A DNA stretch of 64,000 nucleotides from Pseudonocardiales bacterium (GCA_019247305.1 JAFAPC010000094.1:43258-107257); one strand, 5' to 3'; shown: positions 17,340 through 29,157, counted from the first letter of the stretch. Program-made: numbers and translations. The notes: generated by a model not told the origin, from the letters alone.

Positions 17340-17632
17340 CGCTCTCGCTCCCCGACCAGCCCGGAGACCAGCGGCGAGATACCGGTTGTGCCGAGCCTGG
17401 GGGTGAGTGTCAGCGTGATTTGCTGGGTAGCAGTGCGGTCCGCATTGGCTTGTGTTCCGAGTTCCGCGACCAAGAACCGCGCCTTAGCGCCGGCCTGCCC
17501 TCCTGTCTCGATGGCCACCGACAGCTCGAGCTCGATCGGGCCGAGTTCGAAGCGCAGGGTCGCATCCTTGGCCGTTGTGATCGCGCACTCAAGCTCGGTC
17601 CGCAGATCCTGGATGACTTTGGCTAACTCCAC
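17336..17632 (-). CDS. trypco2 (trypsin-co-occurring domain 2) protein
   Basis: A 98-residue protein. I chose GTG 17632 because a perfect AGGAGG (17641-17646) precedes it by eight bases, and because this start just clears the stop of the upstream gene at 17664; the longer frame to 17728 has no such signal. The sequence, VELAKVIQDLRTELECAI followed by strands LRFELGPIELELSVAIE and KARFLVAELG and a TQQITLTLTPR strand, fits the trypco2 family. That family is named for co-occurrence with trypsin-NACHT proteins, as here with an ATGA overlap. It is probably an adaptor or chaperone-like partner; no enzymatic residues are seen. Confidence 0.85.
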   Translation of the reverse strand: MELAKVIQDLRTELECAITTAKDATLRFELGPIELELSVAIETGGQAGAKARFLVAELGTQANADRTATQQITLTLTPRLGTTGISPLVSGLVGERER

Positions 17633-17663
17633 CCCTGCGGTCCTCCTCTTCACTGACCAGCTG

Positions 17664-18068
17664 TCATTCGGCTTTGATGACTCTCCATTTGCCCTCGTCT
17701 GCCGGGCCGTTACTTGCGGCAATATCAATTATGTTTGCGGCAATATCATGGGCTTTCTCCGCATCTGGTATGCCAATCATTGCCTCGTCGTCGAAGTTAT
17801 ATTCTGTTTTCATCTTATGGCGAACTTCCTCGGATGGCTCACCTTCGCCCGCCTCTATGATGACCCCATAGTCTTCCGGGTAGAACGTGCCACTGCCCTG
17901 CGCGGCCATGAAGGACTGGAGCTGATCAGCTCGAACCGCCACATAGGCATAGATAGGAGACCCATCAGGATCTTCCCCGCGTATCAGGAGTATGCACACC
18001 GTTTTCTCTGCGATAATTCGTTCGGCGAGGGTAAGTCTCTTTTCCAAGGTCAAATCCAATTCATCCAA
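17664..18068 (-). CDS. AT-rich unknown protein at the head of the trypsin-NACHT operon
   Basis: A 134-residue acidic protein opening at TTG 18068 (the exact start is unsure; several TTG codons follow and no strong ribosome-binding site is visible). It reads as one compact alpha/beta domain: TLAERIIAEKTVCILLIRGED, then PIYAYVAVRADQLQSFM, YGVIIEAG and a final KWRVIKAE strand. Its DNA is clearly richer in A+T than the neighbours, which suggests recent transfer. It ends 31 bases before the trypco2 start, so unknown/trypco2/trypsin-NACHT look like one operon. I do not recognise the family. An inhibitor, sensor or immunity role is only a guess from position. Confidence 0.7.
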   Translation of the reverse strand: MDELDLTLEKRLTLAERIIAEKTVCILLIRGEDPDGSPIYAYVAVRADQLQSFMAAQGSGTFYPEDYGVIIEAGEGEPSEEVRHKMKTEYNFDDEAMIGIPDAEKAHDIAANIIDIAASNGPADEGKWRVIKAE

Positions 18069-18768
18069 TTCTTGACGGCATGAGCACTCTTGATTGTAAG
18101 TACATATTTGCGCTCATGCTCACATGTCGGCTAGGTGGCTCAGTCGGGTCAAGTTTACGGCGTTTGGGCCGATCTTCATCAGCGAGATTGACCGAATGGG
18201 AGCCCTGCATGCGGCGACGAGGCGCGGGTCCAGGATTCCCGAAGCTACGGCCAACCGCAAAGTGACTGAGCGTAGTCGTGGGCCTCGTATCCGCGGAGGG
18301 GCTTGACCAGTTGTGGCTGTGGTTTGGGTGGGACCGGAACACGCCAGAAAGGGGCCGCAGTGATCGTTTCTCCCGGTCAGGGAGACGTGGGGTCGGCTGA
18401 GCGGACATGGTGGCCGGTGATGGTTCCTGCGATAACGGCGGGATCAGCCTCGGGGCGTGCTGCGCATCGTGCCTATCACGGACCACGGCAAACCTGCCGT
18501 CTTAAGACAAGACCACTACTCACCGGAATCACCGGAACACGCGTAGCAGGTTTCCGCTGTCTTCCGGTCCCACCCTGGTAGGAAGAGAACCGAAGCGGCG
18601 GCCTCTGCGACCAGGCCGCGCATGAGTGCGTTCATGACCTTGGAACCTCCACGCGCCGTACCACCTGTGGCAGTAATCATAGACCCAAGTAGCACTCAAT
18701 CGTGTTATCTCACAAGAGTAATTCTGACACCCAGAGTAACAACAATGACGACCGGTGAGCAGCTACGC
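18069..18768. other. Non-coding remnant region with a 14-bp inverted repeat pair
   Basis: About 700 bases without a convincing gene. A perfect 14-bp inverted repeat (GGGTGGGACCGGAA at 18326-18339 and its complement at 18562-18575) encloses 250 bp and could mark a small mobile-element remnant. An 18-bp string at 18237-18254 (TCCCGAAGCTACGGCCAA) recurs exactly at 59550-59567. Confidence 0.5.
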
Positions 18769-19433
18769 TCATTTCAGCGTTACACTCCACCCCGTCCCCG
18801 AAGCAGTAGCCAGCCTCCCCCACTTGTTCCGCTCTCCTCGATCGTCCAGCCGCCAAGTCGGGATGCTGCCGTCGGCCTGGGCTAGGGCTAGGACGTCGAG
18901 GCGGAGAGCACCGCGGAGCACGAGGGCCTCCTGCGGTCCGGTGTTGCGGTTGCTGGTCTGGGGGCGGGCCTGCTCAGGCGCCTCGACGGTGAAACCGATG
19001 TGCTCAAGGAGGGCCCTCCCGGGTGCCCACCCAAGCGGGGTGGTCGCCGTTACACGGCGAATCCGGGACTCACGGGCGCGCTAGATCAACGCCTCGGCGA
19101 GGTCATCACCTATCCTCTGTCGCCGGTAATCGGGGTGCACGAGGAACAGGCCGACCGCAGCAGCAGCCGGCTGCGGATGGTCGAGTACGACATCGACCAG
19201 GCCGATCACAGTTCGCCGCAGATGACCACGAGCAACCGCTTAGCGTCTGGTTCCGCCCCCTCTGGCAGGGCATAGGACAGGCTCTGCACGTCTCCCGGCG
19301 CTGACGGGCTGCCGGTCGCGGCGACGAAGTAGTCCTCGCCTGCCGCGAAGAGCGCCCGTACCCCCGGCTCGTCCTCCGGCACGAATTCCCTCACCTCGAG
19401 GTCCGGACGGGGCGTGAACCGCAACACGATCAT
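18769..19433 (-). pseudogene. Decayed GNAT acetyltransferase
   Basis: From ATG 19433 one frame gives MIVLRFTPRPDLEVREFVPEDE to RLLVVICGEL. Adding one base near 19208 continues it as VIGLVDVVLDHP and GLFLVHPDYRRQRIGDDLAEALI, the acetyl-CoA-binding R/Q-x-x-G-x-G/A motif of GNAT enzymes. An in-frame TAG (19082-19084) then interrupts it, after which RARESRIRRVTATT and RALLEHIGFTVE complete the fold down to TGA 18769. One frameshift and one amber codon make this non-functional. Confidence 0.8.
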
Positions 19434-19592
19434 GCCTCCCCGGAATTGGTCATCATGCTGCACCGAACGCTTCCCGCCCGCGAGCACCTCGCGGCCCAGC
19501 GAACGCGATCACCAGTCTCGACGCCCGTGAAAGCGGAGCTCCCCTTGTCCCGGTCTCCGTCTCAGCCAGCACCAGGGCTAAGCCTGGCACGT

Positions 19593-19903
19593 TTACTGCA
19601 ATCCGAGCACGATGCGTAGGGCAGTGTCGATTTCTGCTATTTCGTGCAACGCGAGCCGTCCGACTCGATCGCCGAGTCGCTGTGGGTCCACGGCGGTCGT
19701 TTGCCCTACGAGGACTCGGGTTATCCGTCCGTCAATCTTGATCTCCGGTCGGAACGACGCGGACCGGGCGGCGGTGGACGTAGGGGCGACGAGCCAGGTG
19801 GATAGCGGGAGCAGGTCAGATTGCACACGGCGAGCCGCGCCCCTTGTTGTTCATGGCCACGCGCCTCGCGCGAGGCTCGCAGTCGGTGCACGTCACCACG
19901 CAC
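19593..19903 (-). pseudogene. Frameshifted MazF/PemK-type toxin
   Basis: GTG 19903 opens VRGDVHRLRASREARGHEQQGARLAV, the N-terminus of MazF/PemK ribonuclease toxins. A one-base loss near 19826 shifts the frame. The second frame continues as VQSDLLPLSTWLVAPTSTAA, then FRPEIKIDGRITRVLVGQTTAVD and LGDRVGRLALHEIAEIDTALR to the stop at 19593. Both halves match the family in order, with only the frame broken. The start overlaps the antitoxin gene by 11 bases. The toxin is probably inactive unless the sequence has an error or the frameshift is programmed. Confidence 0.8.
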
Positions 19904-20123
19904 GCAGCGGCGCCAGGTCAGCGAGGACCTGCCGGGCCTCTGCGGCGTCGGCGGGATCCTGGGCCAGCGCGATGGCCTCAGCCCGCAGCCGCGCTGCCTC
20001 GCGCCGCTGCGCCTCGTGGATCAACGCCTCCCGGATGGCCGCAGAGGCCGTCGTCCCGTCCGCGGTGAGAGCAGCCAGGGCGCGTGCGCTCTCGTCGTCG
20101 GGTCGGAAGATGATCGTGGCCAT
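19893..20123 (-). CDS. Antitoxin partner of the MazF-type toxin
   Basis: A 76-residue protein. The N-terminal MATIIFRPDD strand followed by helices (ALAALTADGTTASAAIREALIHEAQRREA) resembles ribbon-helix-helix antitoxins that bind their own promoter, and the charged C-terminal helix would bind the toxin. It overlaps the toxin start by 11 bases as expected for a toxin-antitoxin operon, and its ATG lies four bases past the treY stop. It is intact although the toxin is frameshifted. Confidence 0.8.
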   Translation of the reverse strand: MATIIFRPDDESARALAALTADGTTASAAIREALIHEAQRREAARLRAEAIALAQDPADAAEARQVLADLAPLRAW

Positions 20124-20127
20124 GTGA

Positions 20128-22410
20128 TCAGTCGGCGAGGAGTAGGGCGACGGGGTAGCGGGTGAGCAGCTCAGCCAGCGGCACGCTCTGCGACGTGGAG
20201 AAGCCGGTGAGCGCGTCGGTCCAGGAGCCTTCGGGCAACGCTAGCGCGGTCTGGCCCCAGCCGCCGCGGGCAGCCAGCCCGACGGGGAGCCGGGTGGCGA
20301 CCGCGACCACCCTGTTGCGCCCGAAGGCGACGGCGTGCCGGGCGGCCGGGCCGGTGGCGCGCAGCGGGATGTAGCCGGTGAAGCGCTCGGGATGCTCGCG
20401 CCGGGCGCGCAGGGCGCGGGAGACCACGAGCAGCTTGGCCGCGCCCGAGTCGTCGACCTCGGGCAGCCAGCCACTGTCGATCCGCGCCAGCAGCTCAGCC
20501 CGGAGAGTGAAGTCCACCGGTCGACGGTTGTCCGGATCCACCAGCGATAGATCCCACAGCTCACCGCCCTGGTAGGTGTCCGGCACACCGGGCATCATCA
20601 GCTGCACCAGCACCGCGGACAGCGAGTTCGACCGCCCGGGCGGGATGATCCGGGCCGCCACCTGCGCCACCGCGGAGCGCAACGCGGGGTCCTCCACCGC
20701 GGCATCGGCGAGGGCATGCAGGGCTGACTCGAACGGCTCATTCGGATCGGTCCAGCTGGTGTGGGTCCGCGCCTCCCGCATCGCCTTGCTCAGGTAGGCG
20801 TGCAACCGTTCCGGTGGCAGCGGCCACGCCCCGACCACGGTCTGCCAGAGCAGGTGTCCCAGCGCCGGGTCGGGCACGCTGGCCCCGGCCGCTCGCGCCA
20901 GCCGGGTGAACTCCCGGACGGCCTCGGCCCACCACCCTGGCAGCTCGGCGAGCACCGCCAGCCGGGCTCGGACGTCGGCGCTGCGTTTGGTGTCGTGGGT
21001 GGACAGTGTGGTCATCCCGCGCGGGGCGGTCTGCTCGCGGTGGGCCGCAGCGGTGTGGAAGGCCGCAAGCTCCAGCCCGAAGCGGGCCGGGTCGCCACCC
21101 ACCTCGTTGAGGGCGACGAACCGGGTCCAGCGGTAGTAGGCGGTGTCCTCGACGGCTTTGGCCATCACCGCGCCGGAGGTCTGCTGGAACCGGATCGCGA
21201 GCTCGTCGCGAGGGTCCCGTAACCGCGGCGCGAGGGCCGCTAGTGTCACGCCCAGATCGGGACGCCGCTGCGCAGCGGCCGCCAGCGCCTGATCCAGGTG
21301 CTCGACCCCATCCTCCGGCAGGTAGGAGCGGTAGACCGGGAAACACGCCAGCACCTCGGCCAGCGCCTCGGTGACAGGGGAGATGTCCAAGGTCGGTGGG
21401 ACCAGCGCGGCCAAGCGCCGCAGCTCCGCGCCGAGCATGCCGGTCGCCACGTCACGTTTGCAGTCATGCACCAGCTGCGCCCAGTCGGTATGGACCCCGG
21501 TCAGCTCAGTGTCCAGCGCGGTGAGCGTCGCTTCCCCCGCGGGGTCGACCAGCACCCCGTCGACCTCGGCGAGCGCGTCGTAGCCGGTGGTGCCCGCCAC
21601 CGGCCAGGAACGGGGCAGTTCCTCGCCTGGTTCGAGGATCTTCTCCACCACGATCCAGGCATCGGGGGCGTGCGACCGCAGCCGATCCAGGTAGCCCGCG
21701 GGGTCGGTGAGGCCGTCCGGGTGGTCGACGCGCAGGCCATCCACGTCGCCCTGGGCGACCCAGCGCAGCACCTCGCCGTGGGTGGCGGCGAACACCTCGG
21801 GGTCCTCCACCCGCAGGGCGGCTAGCTCGCTGACCGCAAAGAAGCGCCGATAGCCCACGTCGGCCCGCCAGGAGACCAGCCGGTAGTGCTGCGCCTCATG
21901 CACCTGCGCCGCGTTGCCGCCGGCCGTGCCGGGAGCGAGCGGGAAGGAGCGCTCGTAGTAGCGCAACACCTCCCCGTCCACCCGCACCTCGGCCAGCGCG
22001 TCGGCGGAGTCGGCCAACACGGGCAGCCGCAGCGGCCAGTCGGTGATGTCGAACCACCGCGCGAAGCGCGAGGACGGCCCATGCTGCAGCGCATCCCACC
22101 AGGCCGGGTTGGCTTGGGGGTCGGCTACCCCCAGGTGGTTGGGCACGATGTCCACGACCAGCGCCAACCCGTGTTCGCGCACGGCGGCCACCAGCGCGCG
22201 CAGCCCGGGCTGGCCACCGAGCACCTCGGACACCCGCCTGGGGTCAGCCACGTCGTAGCCGTGCTCCGATCCCGGCATCGCCGCCAGCAGCGGCGAGGTG
22301 TACACCGCGCCGACGCCCAGCGACGCCAGGTAGGGCACCAGGGCAGCGGCATCGGCGAAGGTCAGACCCGGGCCGAGCTGCAGCCGGTAGGTCGAGGTGG
22401 GCGTCAGCAC
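20128..22410 (-). CDS. treY: Malto-oligosyltrehalose synthase
   Basis: A 760-residue GH13 enzyme starting at GTG 22410, four bases after the treX stop, so translation is probably coupled. It isomerises the reducing-end alpha-1,4 bond of maltodextrins to alpha,alpha-1,1. Features: STYRLQL and VYTSPLLAAMPGSEHGYDV at the start, VVDIVPNHLG near 125, DGLRVDHPDGLTDP, WIVVEKILEPGE, and a C-terminal MMPGVPDTYQGGELWDLSLVDPDNRRPVD block, all typical of TreY. Upstream lies treX. Downstream the expected treZ is displaced 12.2 kb by the island that begins four bases after this stop. Confidence 0.95.
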   Translation of the reverse strand: MLTPTSTYRLQLGPGLTFADAAALVPYLASLGVGAVYTSPLLAAMPGSEHGYDVADPRRVSEVLGGQPGLRALVAAVREHGLALVVDIVPNHLGVADPQANPAWWDALQHGPSSRFARWFDITDWPLRLPVLADSADALAEVRVDGEVLRYYERSFPLAPGTAGGNAAQVHEAQHYRLVSWRADVGYRRFFAVSELAALRVEDPEVFAATHGEVLRWVAQGDVDGLRVDHPDGLTDPAGYLDRLRSHAPDAWIVVEKILEPGEELPRSWPVAGTTGYDALAEVDGVLVDPAGEATLTALDTELTGVHTDWAQLVHDCKRDVATGMLGAELRRLAALVPPTLDISPVTEALAEVLACFPVYRSYLPEDGVEHLDQALAAAAQRRPDLGVTLAALAPRLRDPRDELAIRFQQTSGAVMAKAVEDTAYYRWTRFVALNEVGGDPARFGLELAAFHTAAAHREQTAPRGMTTLSTHDTKRSADVRARLAVLAELPGWWAEAVREFTRLARAAGASVPDPALGHLLWQTVVGAWPLPPERLHAYLSKAMREARTHTSWTDPNEPFESALHALADAAVEDPALRSAVAQVAARIIPPGRSNSLSAVLVQLMMPGVPDTYQGGELWDLSLVDPDNRRPVDFTLRAELLARIDSGWLPEVDDSGAAKLLVVSRALRARREHPERFTGYIPLRATGPAARHAVAFGRNRVVAVATRLPVGLAARGGWGQTALALPEGSWTDALTGFSTSQSVPLAELLTRYPVALLLAD

Positions 22411-22414
22411 GGCA

Positions 22415-24568
<2,154 letters not shown>

Positions 24569-24582
24569 GGGTCTCCTTCGTG

Positions 24583-24634
24583 CCCCGTGTGAGTGCATAA
24601 CAGTGCCAGAACCCTATTACGCACTCACGCGGGG
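24583..24634 (-). terminator. Hairpin spanning the fahA stop and the treX leader
   Basis: An 18-bp stem pairs 24583-24600 with 24617-24634 (CCCCGTGTGAGTGC... with its near-complement), with one wobble and one mismatch and a 16-nt loop. The fahA stop codon (24625-24627) lies inside it and the treX ribosome-binding site follows it directly. There is no U-run. It could end the hppD-hmgA-fahA transcript or act as an attenuator or RNA-processing site ahead of treXY. Confidence 0.6.
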
Positions 24635-25881
24635 CGGATCCGCCCATGCACCTCGCCCAAGCCGAGGGTGCTGCCCGCGGGGCCGGGCGCTGTCGCGGTG
24701 ATCGACACCTCGTCGCCGTCGGCGAGGAAGCTGCGGGTGGAGCCATCAGCGAGCCTCAGCGGCGTCGCGCCGTTCCAGCTGAGTTCGATCAGGCAGCCTC
24801 GCTCGCCCGGCGCGGCGCCGCTGACGGTGCCGGAGGCGAACAGGTCACCGGTGCGCAAGCTGGCGCCGTTGCTGGTGAGGTGCGCCAGCTGCTGCGGGGC
24901 TGTCCAGTACATCCTGCGAAACAGTGGGCGGGAGATCAACATCTCGTTGAGCCGCACTTGGAGGGTGATGTCCAGCCCCCACGGCTCGGCGCCGGTGTCG
25001 TCGAGGTAGGGCAGCGGGCGAGGATCGCGCGCCGGGGGGTGGATGCGCGCCGCGTCCAGGGCAGCCAGCGGGACCACCCAGGGGGAGATCGAGGTGGCGA
25101 AGGACTTGCCGAGCATAGGCCCGAGCGGGACGGACTCCCAGAACTGGATGTCGCGAGCGGACCAGTCGTTGACCAGGCACACCCCGAACACGTGCTCGGC
25201 GAAGCCGCTCAGCGGGACCGCTCGGCCCAGCGTCGATGGTGTGCCGACGACGAAGCCGACCTCGGCCTCGAAATCCAGCGCGGTCGAGGGGCCGAAAGTG
25301 ACGGTGCCATCCGGGTGGCGGCGCTGGCCGCTGGGGCGCCTCACCGGTGTTCCGGAGACCACCACCGTGCCGGCCCGGCCGTGGTAGCTGGCGGGCAGGT
25401 GCCGCCAGTTCGCCGGGAGCGCGGGTTGACCGGGCCGCAAGATCTGCGCGACGTTGGTCACATGCTGTTCGCAGGAGTAGAAGTCCACGTAATCGGCCAC
25501 GGTGAACGGCAACTGCATTTTCACCTCGGTGGCGGGCACCAGCAAGGGAGTCAGCACCGCGGCGTGGCGCTCGTCGGACAGCCAGCGCCGCAGCGCGGCG
25601 CGGATCGCGCTCCAGCTCGCCGGCCCGGCGGCCAGCAACGCATCGAGGCTGCCGCCGCTGAACAGCGAGGCGTGCTCGGGCAACAGCGCCGCGCTGGCCG
25701 CGGTGAGGTCAAGAATGGCCTCGCCCACCGCCACCCCGATGCGCGGCTGCGGGTGGGCCGCGTCGGTAAAGACGCCGTAGGGCAGCGTGTGCAGGCCGAA
25801 GGGGTGCTCGGCGGGCACCCCAGTCCAGGAGGCGCCAGTCCAGGAGGCGCCAGGCCGGGAAGGTCCAGTCTCAGAGGTCAT
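24625..25881 (-). CDS. fahA: Fumarylacetoacetase
   Basis: A 418-residue enzyme starting at ATG 25881, overlapping the hmgA stop by four bases (ATGA). It cleaves fumarylacetoacetate to fumarate and acetoacetate, the last step of tyrosine degradation. An SH3-like N-terminal domain is followed by the FAH fold with YVDFYSCEQHVTNV, PSTALDFEAEVGFVVG (metal-binding acidic residues), LVNDWSARDIQFWE, LGPMLGKSFATSISPWVVPL and SNGASLRTGDLFASGTVSG. Near its start a 15-bp tandem duplication encodes a repeated GASWT. Third gene of the hppD-hmgA-fahA operon. Confidence 0.94.
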   Translation of the reverse strand: MTSETGPSRPGASWTGASWTGVPAEHPFGLHTLPYGVFTDAAHPQPRIGVAVGEAILDLTAASAALLPEHASLFSGGSLDALLAAGPASWSAIRAALRRWLSDERHAAVLTPLLVPATEVKMQLPFTVADYVDFYSCEQHVTNVAQILRPGQPALPANWRHLPASYHGRAGTVVVSGTPVRRPSGQRRHPDGTVTFGPSTALDFEAEVGFVVGTPSTLGRAVPLSGFAEHVFGVCLVNDWSARDIQFWESVPLGPMLGKSFATSISPWVVPLAALDAARIHPPARDPRPLPYLDDTGAEPWGLDITLQVRLNEMLISRPLFRRMYWTAPQQLAHLTSNGASLRTGDLFASGTVSGAAPGERGCLIELSWNGATPLRLADGSTRSFLADGDEVSITATAPGPAGSTLGLGEVHGRIRPA

Positions 25882-27077
25882 CCGGCCGGGCCCCGCCCTG
25901 ACCAGCTCCACGGGTACCCCGGGTCTTCGCAGACGGCGCCACCCTCACCGAGTTCCAGCGGCCGGACGGTGTCCACCATGACCGCCAGCTCCTCGACGAA
26001 CTCCGTCCCCAGGCTGCGTTCGATCGCGCCCGGCTGCGGGCCATGCGAGTAGCCGCCGGGATGCAGCGAGACCGAGCCCTGCCCGATGCCGCTGCCCCGG
26101 CGCGCCTGGTAGTCGCCCCCGCAGTAGAACATGACCTCGTCGGAGTCGACGTTGGCGTGGTAGTAGGGCACCGGGACCGCCAGCGGATGGTAGTCGACCT
26201 TGCGTGGCACGAAGTTGCAGATCACGAACCCGGTGCCGGTGAAGACCTGGTGCGCCGGCGGCGGCTGGTGGATGCGCCCGGTGATCGGCTCGAAGTCGGC
26301 GACGTTGAATGCGTACGGGTACAGGCAGCCATCCCAGCCCACCACGTCAAAGGGATGCCGCAGGTAGATGTACACCGTGCCGGTGATGCCGTTGGCGCCC
26401 CGGTGTTTGACCACGACCTCCACGTCGGTGTCCTCGACGACCTCCGGTGCGCTAGGAGTGCGCAGGTCCCGCTCGCAGTACGGCGCGTGCTCCAAGAACT
26501 GCCCGAACCGGGACACGTAGCGCGGTGGCGAACTGATGTGGCTGTTCGCCTCGATGCAGTACGCGCGCAGCGGTTCGTCGAAGTCCGGTACCCACCGGTG
26601 AGTCGTGCCGCGCGGCAGCACGACGTAATCACCCGTCCCCACCGTGAGCGCACCGAATACCGTCTGCACGCTCGCCGAGCCGGACTCCACATAGACGCAC
26701 TCATCTCCCAAGGCGTTGCGGTACAGCGGCGAGGGAAGGCCCGCGACGACATAGGAGATCCGCACGTCGGCATTGCTGAGCACCAGTCGTCGGCTGCTCA
26801 CCACGTCCTCGTGTTTCCACTCCTGCTCGGCGAATAGCTCGTGCAGTCGGAAGTGCCGGGGTAGCAGCGGCTCATTGGGTGTCGTGCGGTAGTCGAGCGT
26901 GTTCCACGGCCAGGCGTCGACGATCGCTGACGGGATCTGCTCGTGGTAAAGCAGCGAGGAGTCTGAGGAGAAGCCGTCGGCACTCATCAGCTCCTCGTAG
27001 TAGAGGGAGCCGTCCGGGCGGCGGTGCTGAGTGTGACGCTTGCGCGGGATCGAGCCCGCCTGTCGGTAGAACGCCAT
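25878..27077 (-). CDS. hmgA: Homogentisate 1,2-dioxygenase
   Basis: A 399-residue non-haem iron dioxygenase opening the ring of homogentisate to maleylacetoacetate. The cupin core shows the iron ligands in PYYHANVDSDEVMFY (His and Glu) and SLHPGGYSHGPQPG (His). It starts 12 bases after the hppD stop and overlaps fahA by four bases. No maleylacetoacetate isomerase gene is present in the window; isomerisation may be encoded elsewhere or be thiol-dependent. Confidence 0.95.
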   Translation of the reverse strand: MAFYRQAGSIPRKRHTQHRRPDGSLYYEELMSADGFSSDSSLLYHEQIPSAIVDAWPWNTLDYRTTPNEPLLPRHFRLHELFAEQEWKHEDVVSSRRLVLSNADVRISYVVAGLPSPLYRNALGDECVYVESGSASVQTVFGALTVGTGDYVVLPRGTTHRWVPDFDEPLRAYCIEANSHISSPPRYVSRFGQFLEHAPYCERDLRTPSAPEVVEDTDVEVVVKHRGANGITGTVYIYLRHPFDVVGWDGCLYPYAFNVADFEPITGRIHQPPPAHQVFTGTGFVICNFVPRKVDYHPLAVPVPYYHANVDSDEVMFYCGGDYQARRGSGIGQGSVSLHPGGYSHGPQPGAIERSLGTEFVEELAVMVDTVRPLELGEGGAVCEDPGYPWSWSGRGPAG

Positions 27078-27089
27078 AGCCGCTACACG

Positions 27090-28271
<1,182 letters not shown>

Positions 28272-28522
28272 CTAACCCCGGCACCGAAGGTTGAGACCTG
28301 ACATGGTTATCCCGACCTCCGCTGAGCGAGCCGACGCGGACGGCAGCCTAGGTACCTGGAGCCGAAAACTCCGTAGTAACTGACCTGGTGCCGCTCAAAA
28401 GTTACGTACCCCTACTGGTTGCCACGTAGCGTGTCCAGTAGGCACCGTAGGTACTACGCCGATCCGGTACTGCCCGCCGGTGGTGCCATCCGTACTTGAA
28501 CCATGTCTTCTAGGGGGATCCA

Positions 28523-28768
28523 GTGTCTGACGCGATGAGCTTTGCCCAGCTCGAGGACCACACTGTGCTCGAGGACCATACTGTGGAGCTGCTGCCAGCC
28601 CGAACCGTCCTGTCCATCATGAGTGCCAGCACGGTGAACAACCCTGCCCCGAGCGACCAGATCAGTAATCCAACCCACGCCGATCACCCCATGTACGACA
28701 CATGGATGTATATGTTGGATCTGATGGGCGTTCCCCACGCGTCCCATGCCGCTCCCTCCAGCGACTGA
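28523..28768 (+). CDS. Small peptide with VELLPARTVL motif (possible precursor peptide)
   Basis: An 81-residue product starting at GTG 28523 with AGGGGGA (28512-28518) upstream. The N-terminal part has LEDHTV twice in a row, the result of an 18-bp tandem duplication, then VELLPARTVLS. The C-terminal part is polar and rich in His, Asp, Met, Tyr, Ser and Pro, with no Cys. VELLPARTVL resembles a short motif I recall from small actinobacterial peptide genes, some suspected of being modified-peptide precursors; I cannot verify that here. No modification enzyme is adjacent. A perfect 17-bp hairpin follows 110 bases downstream. Confidence 0.6.
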   Translation: MSDAMSFAQLEDHTVLEDHTVELLPARTVLSIMSASTVNNPAPSDQISNPTHADHPMYDTWMYMLDLMGVPHASHAAPSSD

Positions 28769-28877
28769 GCATGCCCCGGGTGGTTTGGCCGATCCACGCC
28801 GGCACGACGTTGACGGGCGGCACCAGGTGCACACGTTCATCCTCAGGGCACCGTGCCTATCGCAGCTGCTCCGCACT

Positions 28878-28918
28878 CGCGGGTCTGACCGGAGGGCTGA
28901 GCTCCGGTCAGACCCGCG
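28878..28918 (+). terminator. Perfect 17-bp hairpin
   Basis: CGCGGGTCTGACCGGAG (28878-28894) pairs perfectly with 28902-28918 around the loop GGCTGAG. There is no T-run, as is common for actinobacterial terminators. It probably ends the transcript of the small peptide gene. Confidence 0.75.
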
Positions 28919-29157
28919 GGAGCGGGAAACACCAGCACAGCAGCGGAAGCGACGCGACGAGTCCGCACGCGGCGGCACACACCGGTGCGTAGCCGCGGCT
29001 CAAAGGTCGCGGGCCTAGAGCAGACAGGCCGGGCGGGGTGAACTCATAAAGCGCAGAACGTGATGAGGCGGCGATATACCCTGTGTGGACCTTCTGGCGA
29101 CCGCTCGCAGGAGCTGCGTGGCTGATCCGAGAGCCACGACGGTCTGCAACTTCTTAA
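28919..29157. other. Intergenic region
   Basis: GC-rich DNA after the hairpin and before the small minus-strand gene. I see no convincing gene in it. Confidence 0.4.
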
